NCBI GenBank assembly: GCA_024291935.2
Contig: CM044316.1
Coordinates: forward strand, 9,354,501-9,418,500
Direction: 5' to 3'
DNA length: 64,000 nt
DNA from: Okapia johnstoni
Taxonomy: Eukaryota; Chordata; Mammalia; Artiodactyla; Giraffidae
Within the stretch, counting starts at the first letter, position 1. Each line of letters begins with the position of its first letter. The translations under genes and the position numbers were made by a program. Below are positions 11,256-21,352 of this stretch, one piece after another. Below the pieces are notes generated by a model. It was given only the letters and a program-made list of their open reading frames with translations, was not told where the DNA came from and ran no database searches.

Positions 11256-11596
11256 GAATTTTTATTTATTTATTTTTGGTTATGCTAGGTCTTCGTTCCT
11301 TCACTCGAGCTTTCCTCTAGTTGCAGTGAGCGGGGGCGACTCTAGTTGCAGTGCGTGGGCTTCTCACTGTGGTGGCTTCTTGTTGTCGAGCTTGGGCTCT
11401 AGGGCACATGCGCTTAGTAGTTGTGGTGCGTGGGCTCAGTAGTTACGGCTCGAGGACTCTAGAGTGCAGACTCAGAAGTTGTGGTGCACTGGCTTAGTTG
11501 CTCCATGGCATGTGAGATCTTCCCGGACCAGGGATGGAACCCGTGTCCCCTGAATTGGCGGGCAGTTTCTTTACTGCTGGACTACCAGGGAAGTCC
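11256..11596 (-). mobile_element. CHR-type SINE, long form
   Basis: Reverse-orientation long CHR SINE with CGTGGGCTTCTCACTGTGGT and GGACTACCAGGGAAGTCC at its head. Many CpG-type differences from its relatives. Confidence 0.9.
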
Positions 11597-12001
11597 TCAG
11601 CTGACTATTGACTGGTATGATGGTGCTGCCATTGCAGGAGTACAGGATGCTTCTAATGAGAAGAACTTATGTCAATCACGTTGAGGTCCCTGCAGGACAT
11701 CAAAGCAGAAATATTACTTTGCAGATAGATGGGGTTATGTTTAAAGCTTGACTGCCTGTCCAGATTTGAGAGTCAGCCACAGAAAAGGTTGGTTAAAGCT
11801 GAAAGTGACTGAGCCCTGTAGGCGTGATGGTGTCACAGACAGGAACACAGGGTCAGAGAGGCGCCCACACCTAGGGAGCAGAGGGAGAAAGAAGAGCAGA
11901 GAAGGAAACAGACGTGGTAAACAGGTAGTTAGGAAGACAGACCAGCTGTGTTGATTGCAGCAGAGGCGACAAGAAAATCCCTAGGGCTTTGGGGCTTTCT
12001 G
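11597..12001. other. Intron sequence, no recognised feature
   Basis: Unique intronic sequence, purine-rich at 11840-11945. No exon or repeat recognised. Confidence 0.5.
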
Positions 12002-12765
12002 CAGACATACCTCAGAGATATCATGGGTTCAGTTCCAGGCCACCACAATAAACTTTATTGTGTTTACTAAACAGCGCAATAAAGTGAGTCACATGAATTT
12101 TTTGCTTTCCCAGTACATGTGAAAATTATGTTCGCACTATACTATAGTCTTATTAAGAGTGCAGCAGCATTCTTTTTTTCATGTTGTTGAATGTAGCAGA
12201 GCTTTTACAATTTTTATTGGAATATAATTGCTTTACAATGTTGTGTTAGTTTCTGCTGTACAACAAAGTGAATCAGCTCTAAGAATACATATATCCCCTC
12301 CTCCTTGAGCCTCCCTCCCACTCTCCCCATCGCACCCCTCTAGGTCATCACAGAGCACCAAGCTGAGTTCCCTGTGCTACACAGCAACTTCCCACTAGCT
12401 ATCTATTTTACACATGGTAGTAAATATATGTCAATGCAATAGCTTTCTGTCTTTAAAATGTACATACCTTAATTTTAAAATATTTTATTGCTAAAAAATG
12501 CTGACCATCCAAGTAGTAACATCAAAGAGCCCTGATCACAGATCCCCATACCAAATATATTATATTAATAATATTGTATGTGTTATTATTAATAATGAAA
12601 AGTTTGAAATACTGTAAGAATTATCAAAATGTGACACAGAGGCGTGACGTGAGCAAATGCTTTTGAAAGAAATGGCAATAGATTTGCTCAATGCAGGGTT
12701 CCTACAAGCCTTCAATTTGTAAAAAATGCAATGTCTCCAAAGCACAATAAAATGAAGTATGTCTG
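12002..12765 (+). mobile_element. Tigger1-derived DNA transposon, internally deleted, split by L1
   Basis: Both terminal parts of a Tigger1-family (pogo-like) element are present, without the transposase centre. The left end begins CAGACATACCTCA (12002-12014) and the right end closes TGAAGTATGTCTG (12753-12765). These are inverted repeats matching at 12 of 13 positions. An L1 3' end interrupts it at about 12174-12434. It has no coding capacity and would be non-autonomous. Confidence 0.88.
12174..12434 (-). mobile_element. Artiodactyl L1 3'-end fragment inside Tigger1
   Basis: Reverse L1 3' UTR: TTTATTGGAATATAATTGCT, TTCTGCTGTACAACAAAGTG and CAGAGCACCAAGCTGAGTTC. Imperfect TGCARYAGCWTTCT copies at about 12160 and 12435 look like its target duplication within the Tigger1 element. 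Confidence 0.85.
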
Positions 12766-12769
12766 AAAA

Positions 12770-12980
12770 TGGCTTCCTCTATAGCTCAGCAGTAAAGAAT
12801 CTGCCTGCCAATGCAGGAGACACGGGTTCAGTCCTTGGGTCAGGAAGATCCCCTGGAGAAGGAATTGACAACCCACTCCAGCATTCTTGCCTGGGAAGTC
12901 TCATGGACTGGGGTGCCTGACGGGCTTCATTCCATAGGGTCATAAAGAGTCAGACATGCCTGAGGGACTGAGCATATACA
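12770..12980 (+). mobile_element. Bov-tA SINE
   Basis: Forward Bov-tA: GGCTTCCTCTATAGCTCAGC head, GGAGAAGGAATTGACAACCC body, and a CAGACATGCCTGAGGGACTG end. Moderately diverged. Confidence 0.9.
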
Positions 12981-13302
12981 TATATGCCTAAATATGAGAG
13001 AAAAAGAGGGTTGTTCATAGGGAATTTTCGGGTGCATGAGATTTTGGCAGTAGATGTCTGATTGAGAAGAAAAGTAAGCAATAAGTCTAACTCATTCAGG
13101 AAGCTTGTCAAAGACAGGAAGAAGGAAAACATTTGGTCATTTCTACCATCTCTGCCAAAGATATGATGGGTTAGGTGGTCTCATTGGAGAATAGCTCAAT
13201 TTCCTGGGCCTTTTTCCTCTCCTTAAAATTTTGTATCAGAAGTGTAAGATCATGGACATGTTTAGAAAGATGAAGAAAATGAGCATCATGTATGTGTTGT
13301 GT
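12981..13302. other. Intron sequence, no recognised feature
   Basis: Unique intronic sequence between two SINEs of opposite orientation. Confidence 0.5.
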
Positions 13303-13522
13303 GCTGTGCTAAGTCACTTCAGTCATATCTGACTCTTCGCGACCCCATAGACTGTAGCTTGCCAGGCTCCCCTGTCCATGGAATTCTCTAGGCAAGAATA
13401 CTGGAGTGGGTTGCCGTTTCCTCCTTTAGGGGATCTTCCTGACCCAGGGACTGAATCCACGTTTCTTAAGTCTCCAGTATTGACAGGCGGGTTATTTACC
13501 ACTAGCACCACCTGGGAAGCCC
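13303..13522 (-). mobile_element. BovA/Bov-tA SINE
   Basis: Reverse-orientation SINE from TGCTAAGTCACTTCAGTCAT to the tRNA-like end CACCACCTGGGAAGCCC. Confidence 0.93.
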
Positions 13523-13574
13523 ATATTATTATATATCTCTTCATAAATAAAATTCTGGTTATATTATACCATGG

Positions 13575-13795
13575 TGATTAAGACCATGGGCTTTGGAATT
13601 GGAACAGATTTAAAACACAGCCCCATTGTTTCCAAGTTGTGTGACCTTGGGCAAGTGACTGTATCTCTCTGAATGTTAGCTTCTTCAAATGAAAAACAGG
13701 AGTAATGATACTCCCTCCCATGTAGAGTTGTTTTTAAAGGTTTAATGTGTTAATGTCTGACACATTGTGCATTGAGTGTATGTATGGTATTTACC
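13575..13795 (+). mobile_element. MIR SINE remnant
   Basis: Forward MIR: ATGGTGATTAAGACCATGGG, then GTGTGACCTTGGGCAAGTGA (13639-13658), and TTTAATGTGTTAATGTCTGA near the 3' side. Confidence 0.8.
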
Positions 13796-13837
13796 AATGG
13801 ATGGTCTGAAGAAAGAGGAAGGGATATGATGCTTCTT

Positions 13838-13978
13838 TGGACCTTAGCTTCCTCATCTGTGAAATGGGAATAATGATTATACCTACCTATCAGGTAGGAT
13901 TCAATGAGATAATACTTGTAAAACACTTAGAAACTGGCAGAGAGTAAGTGCTCAATATTAGCTATTAGCTGTTATAAG
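13838..13978 (+). mobile_element. MIR SINE remnant
   Basis: A second forward MIR 3' half: CTTCCTCATCTGTGAAATGG, then GTAAGTGCTCAATATTAGCT. It follows the previous MIR in the same orientation. Confidence 0.8.
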
Positions 13979-14287
13979 ACTAATAACTATAATTATAATG
14001 ATGATAATAATTATTACTACTGCTCCAGGCCCAGTTCCATAGACTAGCAAGTTAACTATAGAGAACATTTGCTCTTATTAGTTGGGGACCCAAATTCCAA
14101 CCTCTTCTTCCAATCTGGGGAGAACCTCCCTTTGTGTGTCATACTGCTGACCACAGGACCTCATACTCACAAGTTGAAGGTTGAAGTGGGGGGATGTCTT
14201 CCTCTCTCCACCCCTTGGTAATCAAGGCATGTGAGTCAACCTCAGCCAGTCCCAAGCTTCCTCACTCAGGAATTTGAAAATGGAGTA
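13979..14287. other. Intron sequence with an AT-rich trinucleotide-like patch
   Basis: Begins with an ATAATG/ATAATT patch (13985-14020), probably MIR tail decay. The rest is unique intron. Confidence 0.5.
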
Positions 14288-14505
14288 AGTGCTTCCCCAG
14301 TGGCTCAGTGGTAAACAATCTGCCTGCAATGTAGGAGACACAGGTTTGATCCCTGGGTTGGGAAGACCCTTGGAAAAGGAAATGGCAACCCACTCCAGTT
14401 TTATTGCCTGGGAATCCCATGGACAGAGGAGCCTGGATGTTACAGTCCTATAGTCCATGGGGCCGCAAAACTAGCTGGACACGACTTAGCAACTAAACCA
14501 CTGAC
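14288..14505 (+). mobile_element. Bov-tA SINE
   Basis: Forward Bov-tA: CTTCCCCAGTGGCTCAGTGG head, AAATGGCAACCCACTCCAGT body, and ACACGACTTAGCAACTAAAC end. Confidence 0.93.
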
Positions 14506-14814
14506 TCAACCATGAAGGATGGTTCTGGATTCCTTCATGGCAGCCTGCTGCAGTGAGGGTCAGCCTGGCTGCATTACTCCTGCCGATTGTCCAAGCCCCC
14601 TCCTCTGGCCTCTTGATAATTATCATCTGAGCCTCCTAAAAATCCCTTTTATGCCTAAGACATCTGGTCAGTTTCTAGGTTTTGCAACCCAGAACCCAAA
14701 GCAACCTTGAGACAAGGATTTGAGGGCCAGTGGTTGTTTGTAGACGCCAGGAAACGAAGGCGAGGAGAGAGCTCAGACAGTGAAGACGAGGCAGCCTTGT
14801 GGTTGCCAAAGGGG
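14506..14814. other. Intron sequence, no recognised feature
   Basis: Unique intronic sequence. Nothing recognisable. Confidence 0.5.
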
Positions 14815-15272
14815 ATATGTCGAGGGAAGTGATAAATTAGGAAATTGGGATTGACATATACATACTACTGTATATAAAATAGATAACTAATAATGACCTA
14901 CTGTATAGCACAGGGAACTCTACTCAATATTCTGTAATAACCTATATGGGGAAAGAATCTGAAAAAGAACATATATATATATATATCTGTGGGCTTCTCT
15001 GGTGGCTCAGATGGTAAAGACTCCACCTGCAATGCAGGAGACGTGGTTTTATCCCTGGTTCGGGGAGATCCCCTGGAGAAGGGAATGGCAACTCACTCCA
15101 GTATTCTTGCCTGGAGAATCCCATGGACAGAGGAACTTGACGGGCTACAGTCCATGGAGTCGCAAAGAGTTGGACACGACTGAGCGACTAAGCAAACACA
15201 CACATCTGATTCACTTTGCTGTACACTTGAAACTAAGACGATGGTTAAGTCAACTATACTCCAATAAAAATT
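14815..15272 (+). mobile_element. Artiodactyl L1 3' end, split by a SINE
   Basis: Forward L1 3' UTR: CTGTATAGCACAGGGAACTC, TAATAACCTATATGGGGAAA, then after a SINE GATTCACTTTGCTGTACACT and AACTATACTCCAATAAAA. Confidence 0.9.
14992..15203 (+). mobile_element. Bov-tA SINE nested in L1
   Basis: Forward Bov-tA: GGGCTTCTCTGGTGGCTCAG to CACGACTGAGCGACTAAGC. A short ATCTG on each side (near 14986 and 15204) is a plausible target duplication inside the L1 tail. Confidence 0.92.
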
Positions 15273-15283
15273 TTAAGATAGAG

Positions 15284-15434
15284 GCCTTCCTTGGTGGCCC
15301 AGTGGTTAAGACTTTGCCTTCCAGTGCAAGGGGGTGCAGGTTCGATTCCCGGTCAGTGAGCTAAGATCCCACAGGCCTTGCGGCCACAAAACCAAAACAT
15401 GAAACAGAAGCAGTTTTATACAATACAAATACAA
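15284..15434 (+). mobile_element. CHR-2 type SINE
   Basis: Forward CHR-2: CTTCCTTGGTGGCCCAGTGG, GCAGGTTCGATTCCCGGTCA, with a long A-rich tail of AAATACA-like units. It directly follows the L1 3' terminus. Confidence 0.88.
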
Positions 15435-15435
15435 T

Positions 15436-15479
15436 AAAATACAGAGTCAAACACGACTGAAGCAACTTAGCTTGCACAC
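15436..15479 (+). mobile_element. Bov-tA 3' end fragment
   Basis: Only the final SINE segment remains: GTCAAACACGACTGAAGCAA and CTTAGCTTGCACAC. It sits directly after the CHR-2 tail. Confidence 0.65.
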
Positions 15480-16324
15480 GTGGGCAACTAGCTCTTGTTT
15501 AATCTCTCTGGAGAACGTTGTGAGGCCAAGTGGAACATGCCCCACAGAGTCAGCCCACCAAAGAAGTGAGGGAACTGGAATGTGGGAGGCCTTCTGGGGT
15601 GTGAGCTCTCTAGTTCTCCTGGCTTACTCTGCATTTGAGTTGAGCACGCTTCTGTGGCCAGGAAGTCATAGATGTTCACAGTGAAGTGTGGGACACAGGC
15701 ATGGCAGCCACGGTTTCTGCCTTGCTGGCCACACTCTCTTCATCCTGCTGTGAATTGTCACTCAACTTCTTATGTCTCCTGGTGAAACGTTGGGAGAATC
15801 AGTTCATCTGTAAGGCTCACCCGGTTGGCCCCGAATAGGAAGTGAGAAGACAGGTGCTGCTCTGTAGGGAAGGGAGAAATGAGGGGTGGCTGAAAGCCTG
15901 ACTCTTGTTCTTTGGGGAGTTTTGGCTCCATCCATATTCCTGAGACAGAGCACTCCCTCTCCTTCCTGGCCTGGGTCACAGGATCTCAGTGCAGAGAAGA
16001 ACAGAGGCCAGCGTGAATTAAAGGCATGGAAATTCAAAGCAGAAGAGTCAAGCAGGATTCAAGTGGGATCTAGGACCCAGGATTGGGGATGAGTTGGCAG
16101 TGTCTTTTACTGACTTTGGCTGCTGACAATGAGAAGGATTTGTCCCAGGAAGGGAGAAATGAGCAAACTGGGCTTCTCTCACTAGGAGGTGAGAATTGCA
16201 TCAGCAGGGTAGCCTCTCCACCGGGATGGCACAGTAACCTGTCTTCGTGCCTGAAAAGGAAGAAGTCACCTCTGTTCCTATTGTGGCATCTTATGTGGCC
16301 TAGAAACAGGGCAACATTTGAAGG
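15480..16324. other. Intron sequence, no recognised feature
   Basis: Unique intronic sequence of moderate GC content. No exon or repeat family recognised. Frames of up to 93 codons have no known family resemblance. Confidence 0.55.
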
Positions 16325-16620
16325 CTGTATTAGGAGTGCATTCAGTGACATGTAACAGAAAATTAAACTCGTGGAGACTTAAACAAAGCAAACAATATTC
16401 ATTCTTATGTTACAAAATGTCTGGGTTGGGTACTGGTTGGCATTAGTTGGCATCTCTAATATGCCTGGCCTTTACCTCATGGTTGCAAAATGGTTGCCAG
16501 AGCTCCTAGCATCATGTCCACATTCAAGACAAGGGAAGAAGCAGGTTGGCAGTTTAGGTGAGACTCAGCTGTGTGCTTTACCTAGTCTCAGTTGAGCTCA
16601 TTCAAGCCTTTGTGGTCAAC
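16325..16620. repeat. Unclassified ancient interspersed repeat
   Basis: Contains GTGGAGACTTAAACAAAGCA and CTCATGGTTGCAAAATGGTT. The second motif is also found near 10180, so these two stretches probably descend from the same dispersed family. Confidence 0.35.
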
Positions 16621-17579
16621 TGTGGGGCAGCTGGGTGGCTCTCCTGTTTAGGTGTTGGCTGACTGTAGGGTGACCTTGGCTGGGACCACTGTGCTCTGCT
16701 GCACGTGGTCTGATCCTCCCACAGGCTAGCTTGAGTTTGTTCACATGGAAGAAGCAGGGTTCTAGGAGGAAGAAGAAACACATGGGGTCTCTGGAGGGCT
16801 AGTCTAAGGAATGGACACCCTCAATTTGGCCACTGTTGGCCAAAACAAACAGGGAGTCTAGTCCAGATTCAAGGGGTGGGGGGCGGAGGGAGGTTGGGGG
16901 AAGAAATAATACATAATATCGCAAAGGGTATGTATCCAAGAATTTACTTACTAGAGCCATTGTGGCCCCAATTCCTGTCCCCTGAGGCCTTCTGCCCCCT
17001 TTCTTTTCATTCCTGACTCTTAGCAAGAAATGAGGATGATGTACTATTATTACCATGTCAGTCTCCGTTACAGTGTAAAGGAGACAATATGCCAGCAAAG
17101 GCTGTGCTCAGAGTCCAGGGCCTGTCATACAATCACCTGGGAATTAAAGGTGGGGAAGATTACAAGCCTCTTCATATTCCTTCCGCTTTTATCAAATCTC
17201 AACTTGGTATCTGAGTTCTGAGCCCTCATGGGTGGTTAAAGCAAGATAAAAGATTTCTTGCCTGCCACGTTGACCCGGCATAGTTCACAGTCATGCAGCC
17301 CAGCTCCCTATGTCAACGGGGGCTTTTGATTTCATTTTTCCTTTTAAATGTCACTCACTGCTGATTATAGCTGGATGGAAAACTTATACTGACTTTGTCA
17401 GCTCAGAGGGACAGAGGCCAGGCTGGTGAGCGTCTGCTTGGAGACCTTTTTGTCCACCCCAACGCTTTCTTTTGGTTTCTGCCTTCTTTTTTGTAACTAC
17501 TCCACCTCTCTTTCCTCTTGCAATTGTAGCTTTATGAGAAGCCAGACCAGTGGGGGAGATCAAACTCAGAGAAAGGAAA
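16621..17579. other. Intron sequence, no recognised feature
   Basis: Unique intronic sequence with a G-rich patch at about 16874-16902. No exon or repeat recognised. Confidence 0.5.
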
Positions 17580-17768
17580 TTGGCATTAATTGAGCATCAG
17601 CTGTGTGCCAAGCCTTTTACATACCTTATCACCTTCAAGCCTCCCCTCAACTCCATAAGTATTATCACAGGTGAGGAAAACTAGACTCAAGAGAGGCAGT
17701 TGCATGTCCAAAGTCACACAGATTGGAGGTCCTAGAGCCAGGATTTTGAATGCAGATCCACCCCATTG
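17580..17768 (-). mobile_element. MIR SINE remnant
   Basis: Reverse-strand MIR: ATTAATTGAGCATCAGCTGT, GCAGTTGCATGTCCAAAGTC, then ACACAGATTGGAGGTC. Confidence 0.8.
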
Positions 17769-17955
17769 CAGAGCCAGGCTTCTTCCTGTCCACTGATGCA
17801 TGTTAGAGGGAGAAAATAAGGAAAGGAATGCCAGCCTCCTCTATCAGCTATACCTGCCCAGTCACCCCAGGACCTTTGCACATGCTATTGCTTATGTCTG
17901 AAATATGTTGTCTTCTCTGTGTCTGATTAATTCTTACTCAAACATGATATTCCAA

Positions 17956-18216
17956 AGGGGAGGGTGGGACAAATTGGAAGATTGGGATTGACATATATAT
18001 ATACACTACTGTGTCTAAAATAGATAGCTAGTGGGAAGCTGCTGTATAGCACAGGGAGCTCAGCTTGGTGCTCTGTGATGACCTAGAGGGGTGGGATTGG
18101 GAGAGGGAGGAGTGGGATGTTCAAGAGGAAGGGGCTATGTGGATACATACAGCTGATTCACTTCATTGTACAGCAGAGGCTAACACAACATTGTAAAGCA
18201 ATTATACTCCAACAAG
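17956..18216 (+). mobile_element. Artiodactyl L1 3'-end fragment
   Basis: Forward L1 3' UTR: GGGATTGACATATATATATA, CTGCTGTATAGCACAGGGAG, GTAAAGCAATTATACTCCAA. Confidence 0.9.
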
Positions 18217-18407
18217 TAAAGTGTGTAACATCCAGTGGCATGAGCCCTGACCAGTTGGAAGGGAGGCTCCCTTTTTGTGCCAAGTGTGGACCTTTTGTCT
18301 GCTGCATCATGGGGAGGTCCAGGAGACTTAGAAAGGGGCTGAGATGCTGGGGAGCACTCATAGGGCTCAGGGAAGTGCATATTTAATGATATAAATTGTC
18401 TCTTCCT

Positions 18408-18649
18408 GGGACTTCCCCTGGTGGTCCAGTGGTTAAGAACCTGCCTTGCAATGCCAGGGACACAGGTTCGATCCCTGGCCAGGGAACTAAGATCCCACAT
18501 ACCACTGGGCAGCTAAACCTGTGCTCTATAGCTACTGAGCGCCTGCTCTCTAGAGCCCACGTGCCACAGCTAGAGAAGCCCCCATGTACCACGATTGGAG
18601 AAAGACCACATGCCACAACAAAGCACCTGTGTAGCAAAAAAAAAAAAAA
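18408..18649 (+). mobile_element. CHR-type SINE with 13-bp target duplication
   Basis: Forward CHR SINE: GGGACTTCCCCTGGTGGTCC to a pure A tail of about 15 nt. Perfect ATTGTCTCTTCCT copies at 18395-18407 and 18650-18662. Confidence 0.95.
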
Positions 18650-18939
18650 ATTGTCTCTTCCTTTAGAAAACCTTCCTGGCCTCCCCACCTAATGTCCACC
18701 ATGAGGCCAGTTCAGATCTTTTCTTTATGGGCATCTGGTGATATCTGTGTGAAAACCCTCACCATTGTTTACTGGATTAATCACCTATCTTCTTCCCCTG
18801 GAGGACAAAGACTGGACCTAGAACCTAGTACAGAACCTGAGAATGAGGCTCACTGAACATCTATTGAATGAATAAGTGATGAAATGAATGAATAAATTAA
18901 TGAATGAATTTATAGCTGGTGTTAGAGAGAACCACAGCT

Positions 18940-19443
18940 TTTAAAAAAATTTATTTAGTTTTAATTGGAGAATAATTGCTTTACAATGTTCTGTTGGTTT
19001 CTACTGTACAACAGGAATCAGCTATACAGCTGCTTCCCTCTAGCTATTTATTTCACACAGGGTAGTGTATATATGTCAGTGCTACTCTCAGTTTGTCCCA
19101 CCCTCTCCATCCCCCACTGTGTCCACAAGTCATTCTCTATGTCTGTATCTTTATTCCTGTCCTGCAAATAGGTTCATCCAGACCATTTTTCTCCATTTCA
19201 TTGATCAGTTAGTCGCTCAGTTGTGTCTGACTCTTTGGCACCCATGGACTGTAGCCCACCAGGCTCCTCTGTCCATGGAAGTGTCCAGGCAAGAATACTG
19301 GAGTGGGTTGCCATTATAATGTTAATATATGTTATTTGTTTTTCTCTTTCCAATTTACTTCATTCTGTATAACAGAATCTAGGTTCATTTACTACAGTGG
19401 ACTCAAATTCGTTTCTTTTTATGACTGAGTAATATCCCATTGT
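18940..19443 (-). mobile_element. L1 3' end and distal ORF2 remnant
   Basis: Reverse L1: TTAATTGGAGAATAATTGCT, GTAGTGTATATATGTCAGTG, TATGACTGAGTAATATCCCA. A truncated BovA interrupts it at 19207-19313. Confidence 0.85.
19207..19313 (-). mobile_element. BovA SINE fragment nested in L1
   Basis: Reverse-orientation BovA body only, from AGTTAGTCGCTCAGTTGTGT to TACTGGAGTGGGTTGCCATT. The tRNA-like part is missing. Confidence 0.85.
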
Positions 19444-19445
19444 CT

Positions 19446-19655
19446 TCCATGATGGCTCAGCAGGGAAAGAATCTGCAGGAGACACAGAAGACTCAGATTT
19501 GGTCTCTGAGTCAGGAAGATAACCTGAAGGAGATGGCAACCAGCTCCAGTATTCTTGCCTGGAGAATCCCACGGACAGAGGGGCCTTGCGGGCTATGGTC
19601 CACAGGGGCACAAAGAGCTGGACACAGCTGAAGCGACTTAGCACGCACAGTGTGT
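19446..19655 (+). mobile_element. Bov-tA SINE, diverged
   Basis: Forward SINE: TCCATGATGGCTCAGCAGGG head, then ACCAGCTCCAGTATTCTTGC and AGCGACTTAGCACGCACAG. It follows the L1 remnant directly. Confidence 0.85.
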
Positions 19656-19800
19656 TTTCTGTATGCCAGGGGCTTGTCCAAACCCTTTACATAGATCCAC
19701 TCATAGGTCCCTCATGGTGATTCTGAAATCGGGGCCATTAGTATCCCTATTTGTGCATGAGACCCCAGGGATGAGGTTAATGATCTGATCTGTATCCCTC
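19656..19800 (-). mobile_element. MIR SINE remnant
   Basis: Reverse-strand MIR: TTCTGTATGCCAGGGGCTTG, AACCCTTTACATAGATCC, AGTATCCCTATTTGTGCATG. Confidence 0.6.
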
Positions 19801-20070
19801 AATCAGATCAAGGTTGATCTCAGCCCAACTCAGGCCCCAATCCAAGGCTCTGGGTACAAGCTAGTTTCCACGTATCTAGGAGTCCATCTTCTTCAGCTGA
19901 TGTAGGATGTACTGAACTGAGTATGACTCTGACAAAAGAGTTCTGATCATTGTTGCCCAAACCAGCCATCCTGTCTATCTCGGTTAAGACAGCTTCATCA
20001 TTCCAGGTGCTGGGGCCCCAAACCTCAGGGTCTTTCTCTTGTCTCTTTTTTCCCAATCCCCTGTAGCACC

Positions 20071-20272
20071 CGTGCTTAGTCACGTCCAACTCTTTGTGAC
20101 CGCATGGACTGTGTAGCCCACCAGGCTCCATAGTCCATGGAATTCTCCAGGCAAGAATACCGGAGTGGGTTGCCATTCCCTTCTCCAGGGGATCTTCCTG
20201 TTCCAGGGATTGAACCTGAGTCTCCTGCATTGGCAGGCGGATCCTTTACCCTTTGAGCCATTGGGGAGGCCC
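20071..20272 (-). mobile_element. BovA/Bov-tA SINE
   Basis: Reverse-orientation SINE: TGCTTAGTCACGTCCAACTC to GAGCCATTGGGGAGGCCC. Confidence 0.93.
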
Positions 20273-20299
20273 ATTAGCAAATTGTGTTGGCTTCTGCTT

Positions 20300-20935
20300 C
20301 AGCATCTACCCAGAAATCCACCTGCTTCTCACCATCTTCACAGCCCCACTCTGGTTGTGCCCCCATATCCTGGTCTCTTAATGTCACCGTTCACCCTTTC
20401 CCCCATGATCTATTCCTCTCCCACCCACCACAGAAGCCAGAGGGCACCTCTGAGTTCCTGAGTCAGTCCATGTCCTTCCTCTGCTCAGAACCCTCTGTGG
20501 CTTCCACCTTCCTCAGAGAAAAACCCCAGTTGTCCTCATAACTCACAAGGTTCTGCATCTTCTGCCGCATCCTTTCCCCACCTTCACCTCCCCCTGCTGT
20601 CCCCACTCACTCACCCAGTTCCAGCAACATCAGCCTCTTCATTGTTCCTTAAACACACCAGTCATCATTTAGCCTCAGGGCCTTTGCATGAGCTATTGCC
20701 TCTCTCTGGTCTCCACATGACTCCTTGTTTCCTCTGGGTCTTTGCTTAAATGTCCTATGACACTGTAACCATCCCACCCCTCTTTTGATACTCCCTCTCC
20801 GCCTTCTCCATACCATTGCTCTAATTGGGTGGCAGGGTGCCCAATCCTGCCTGATACTCCAAGGCACTTACCTTCCTCCACCTGCACTCCCTGTTCTGTC
20901 TCCTCCTGACCAGCTTGCCTCACTGTTCTTCCTTT
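20300..20935 (+). mobile_element. LINE L2 3' portion
   Basis: Forward L2: TCTGCTCAGAACCCTCTGTG, CACAAGGTTCTGCATC, CTCAGGGCCTTTGCATGAGC, and GGGTCTTTGCTTAAATGTCC. Order matches L2. Antisense frames over it are chance. Confidence 0.78.
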
Positions 20936-21065
20936 CTTTAAAAATTTTAATTACAGTAAAGTACATAACAAAATTTACCATTGTAACCATTTTAAAAAAT
21001 TTTATTGAAGTATAGGTAATTTACAATATCTTATTAGTCTCAGGTATATAGCGTGGGGATTCAGA

Positions 21066-21068
<3 letters not shown>

Positions 21069-21117
<49 letters not shown>
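21069..21117 (+). repeat. (TG)n microsatellite
   Basis: About 24 uninterrupted TG units directly upstream of a Bov-tA SINE. Reads as cysteine/valine runs in spurious ORFs. Confidence 0.98.
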
Positions 21118-21119
<2 letters not shown>

Positions 21120-21352
21120 GCTTCCTAGGTAGTGGTAAAGAATCCACCTGCCAGTGCAGAAGAGGCAAGAGACTCGGGGTCGATCCCTGGGTCGGGACGA
21201 TCCCTTGGAGTAGGAAATGGCAACCTACCACAATATTCTTTACCAGCTGAGCCACAAGGGAAGCCTTGCCTTTGAAATCTCATGGACAGAGGAGCCTGGT
21301 GGGCTACAGTCCATGGGGTCTCAAAAGAGTTGGGCATGACTTAGTGACTAAA
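21118..21352 (+). mobile_element. Bov-tA SINE with inverted internal insert
   Basis: Forward Bov-tA starting AGGCTTCCTAGGTAGTGGTA and ending TGGGCATGACTTAGTGACTA. At about 21241-21264 it contains roughly 24 bp of its own 5' head in reverse orientation (GCTGAGCCACAAGGGAAGCC), placed after TATTCTT. Confidence 0.88.

Larger units (their letters stand above)
17840..18880 (+). mobile_element. LINE L2 3' portion, split by L1 and CHR-2
   Basis: Forward L2 blocks in the right order at 17840-17955 (ACCTTTGCACATGCTATTGC) and 18655-18880 (ACCTTCCTGGCCTCC through CTATTGAATGAATAAGTG). A 5'-truncated L1 and a CHR-2 SINE lie between them. Confidence 0.72.

Noticed and set aside
21061..21337. Direct-repeat spacing resembling a CRISPR array
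   Set aside because: The repeats are a dinucleotide tract and dispersed SINEs of variable spacing in a mammalian intron.
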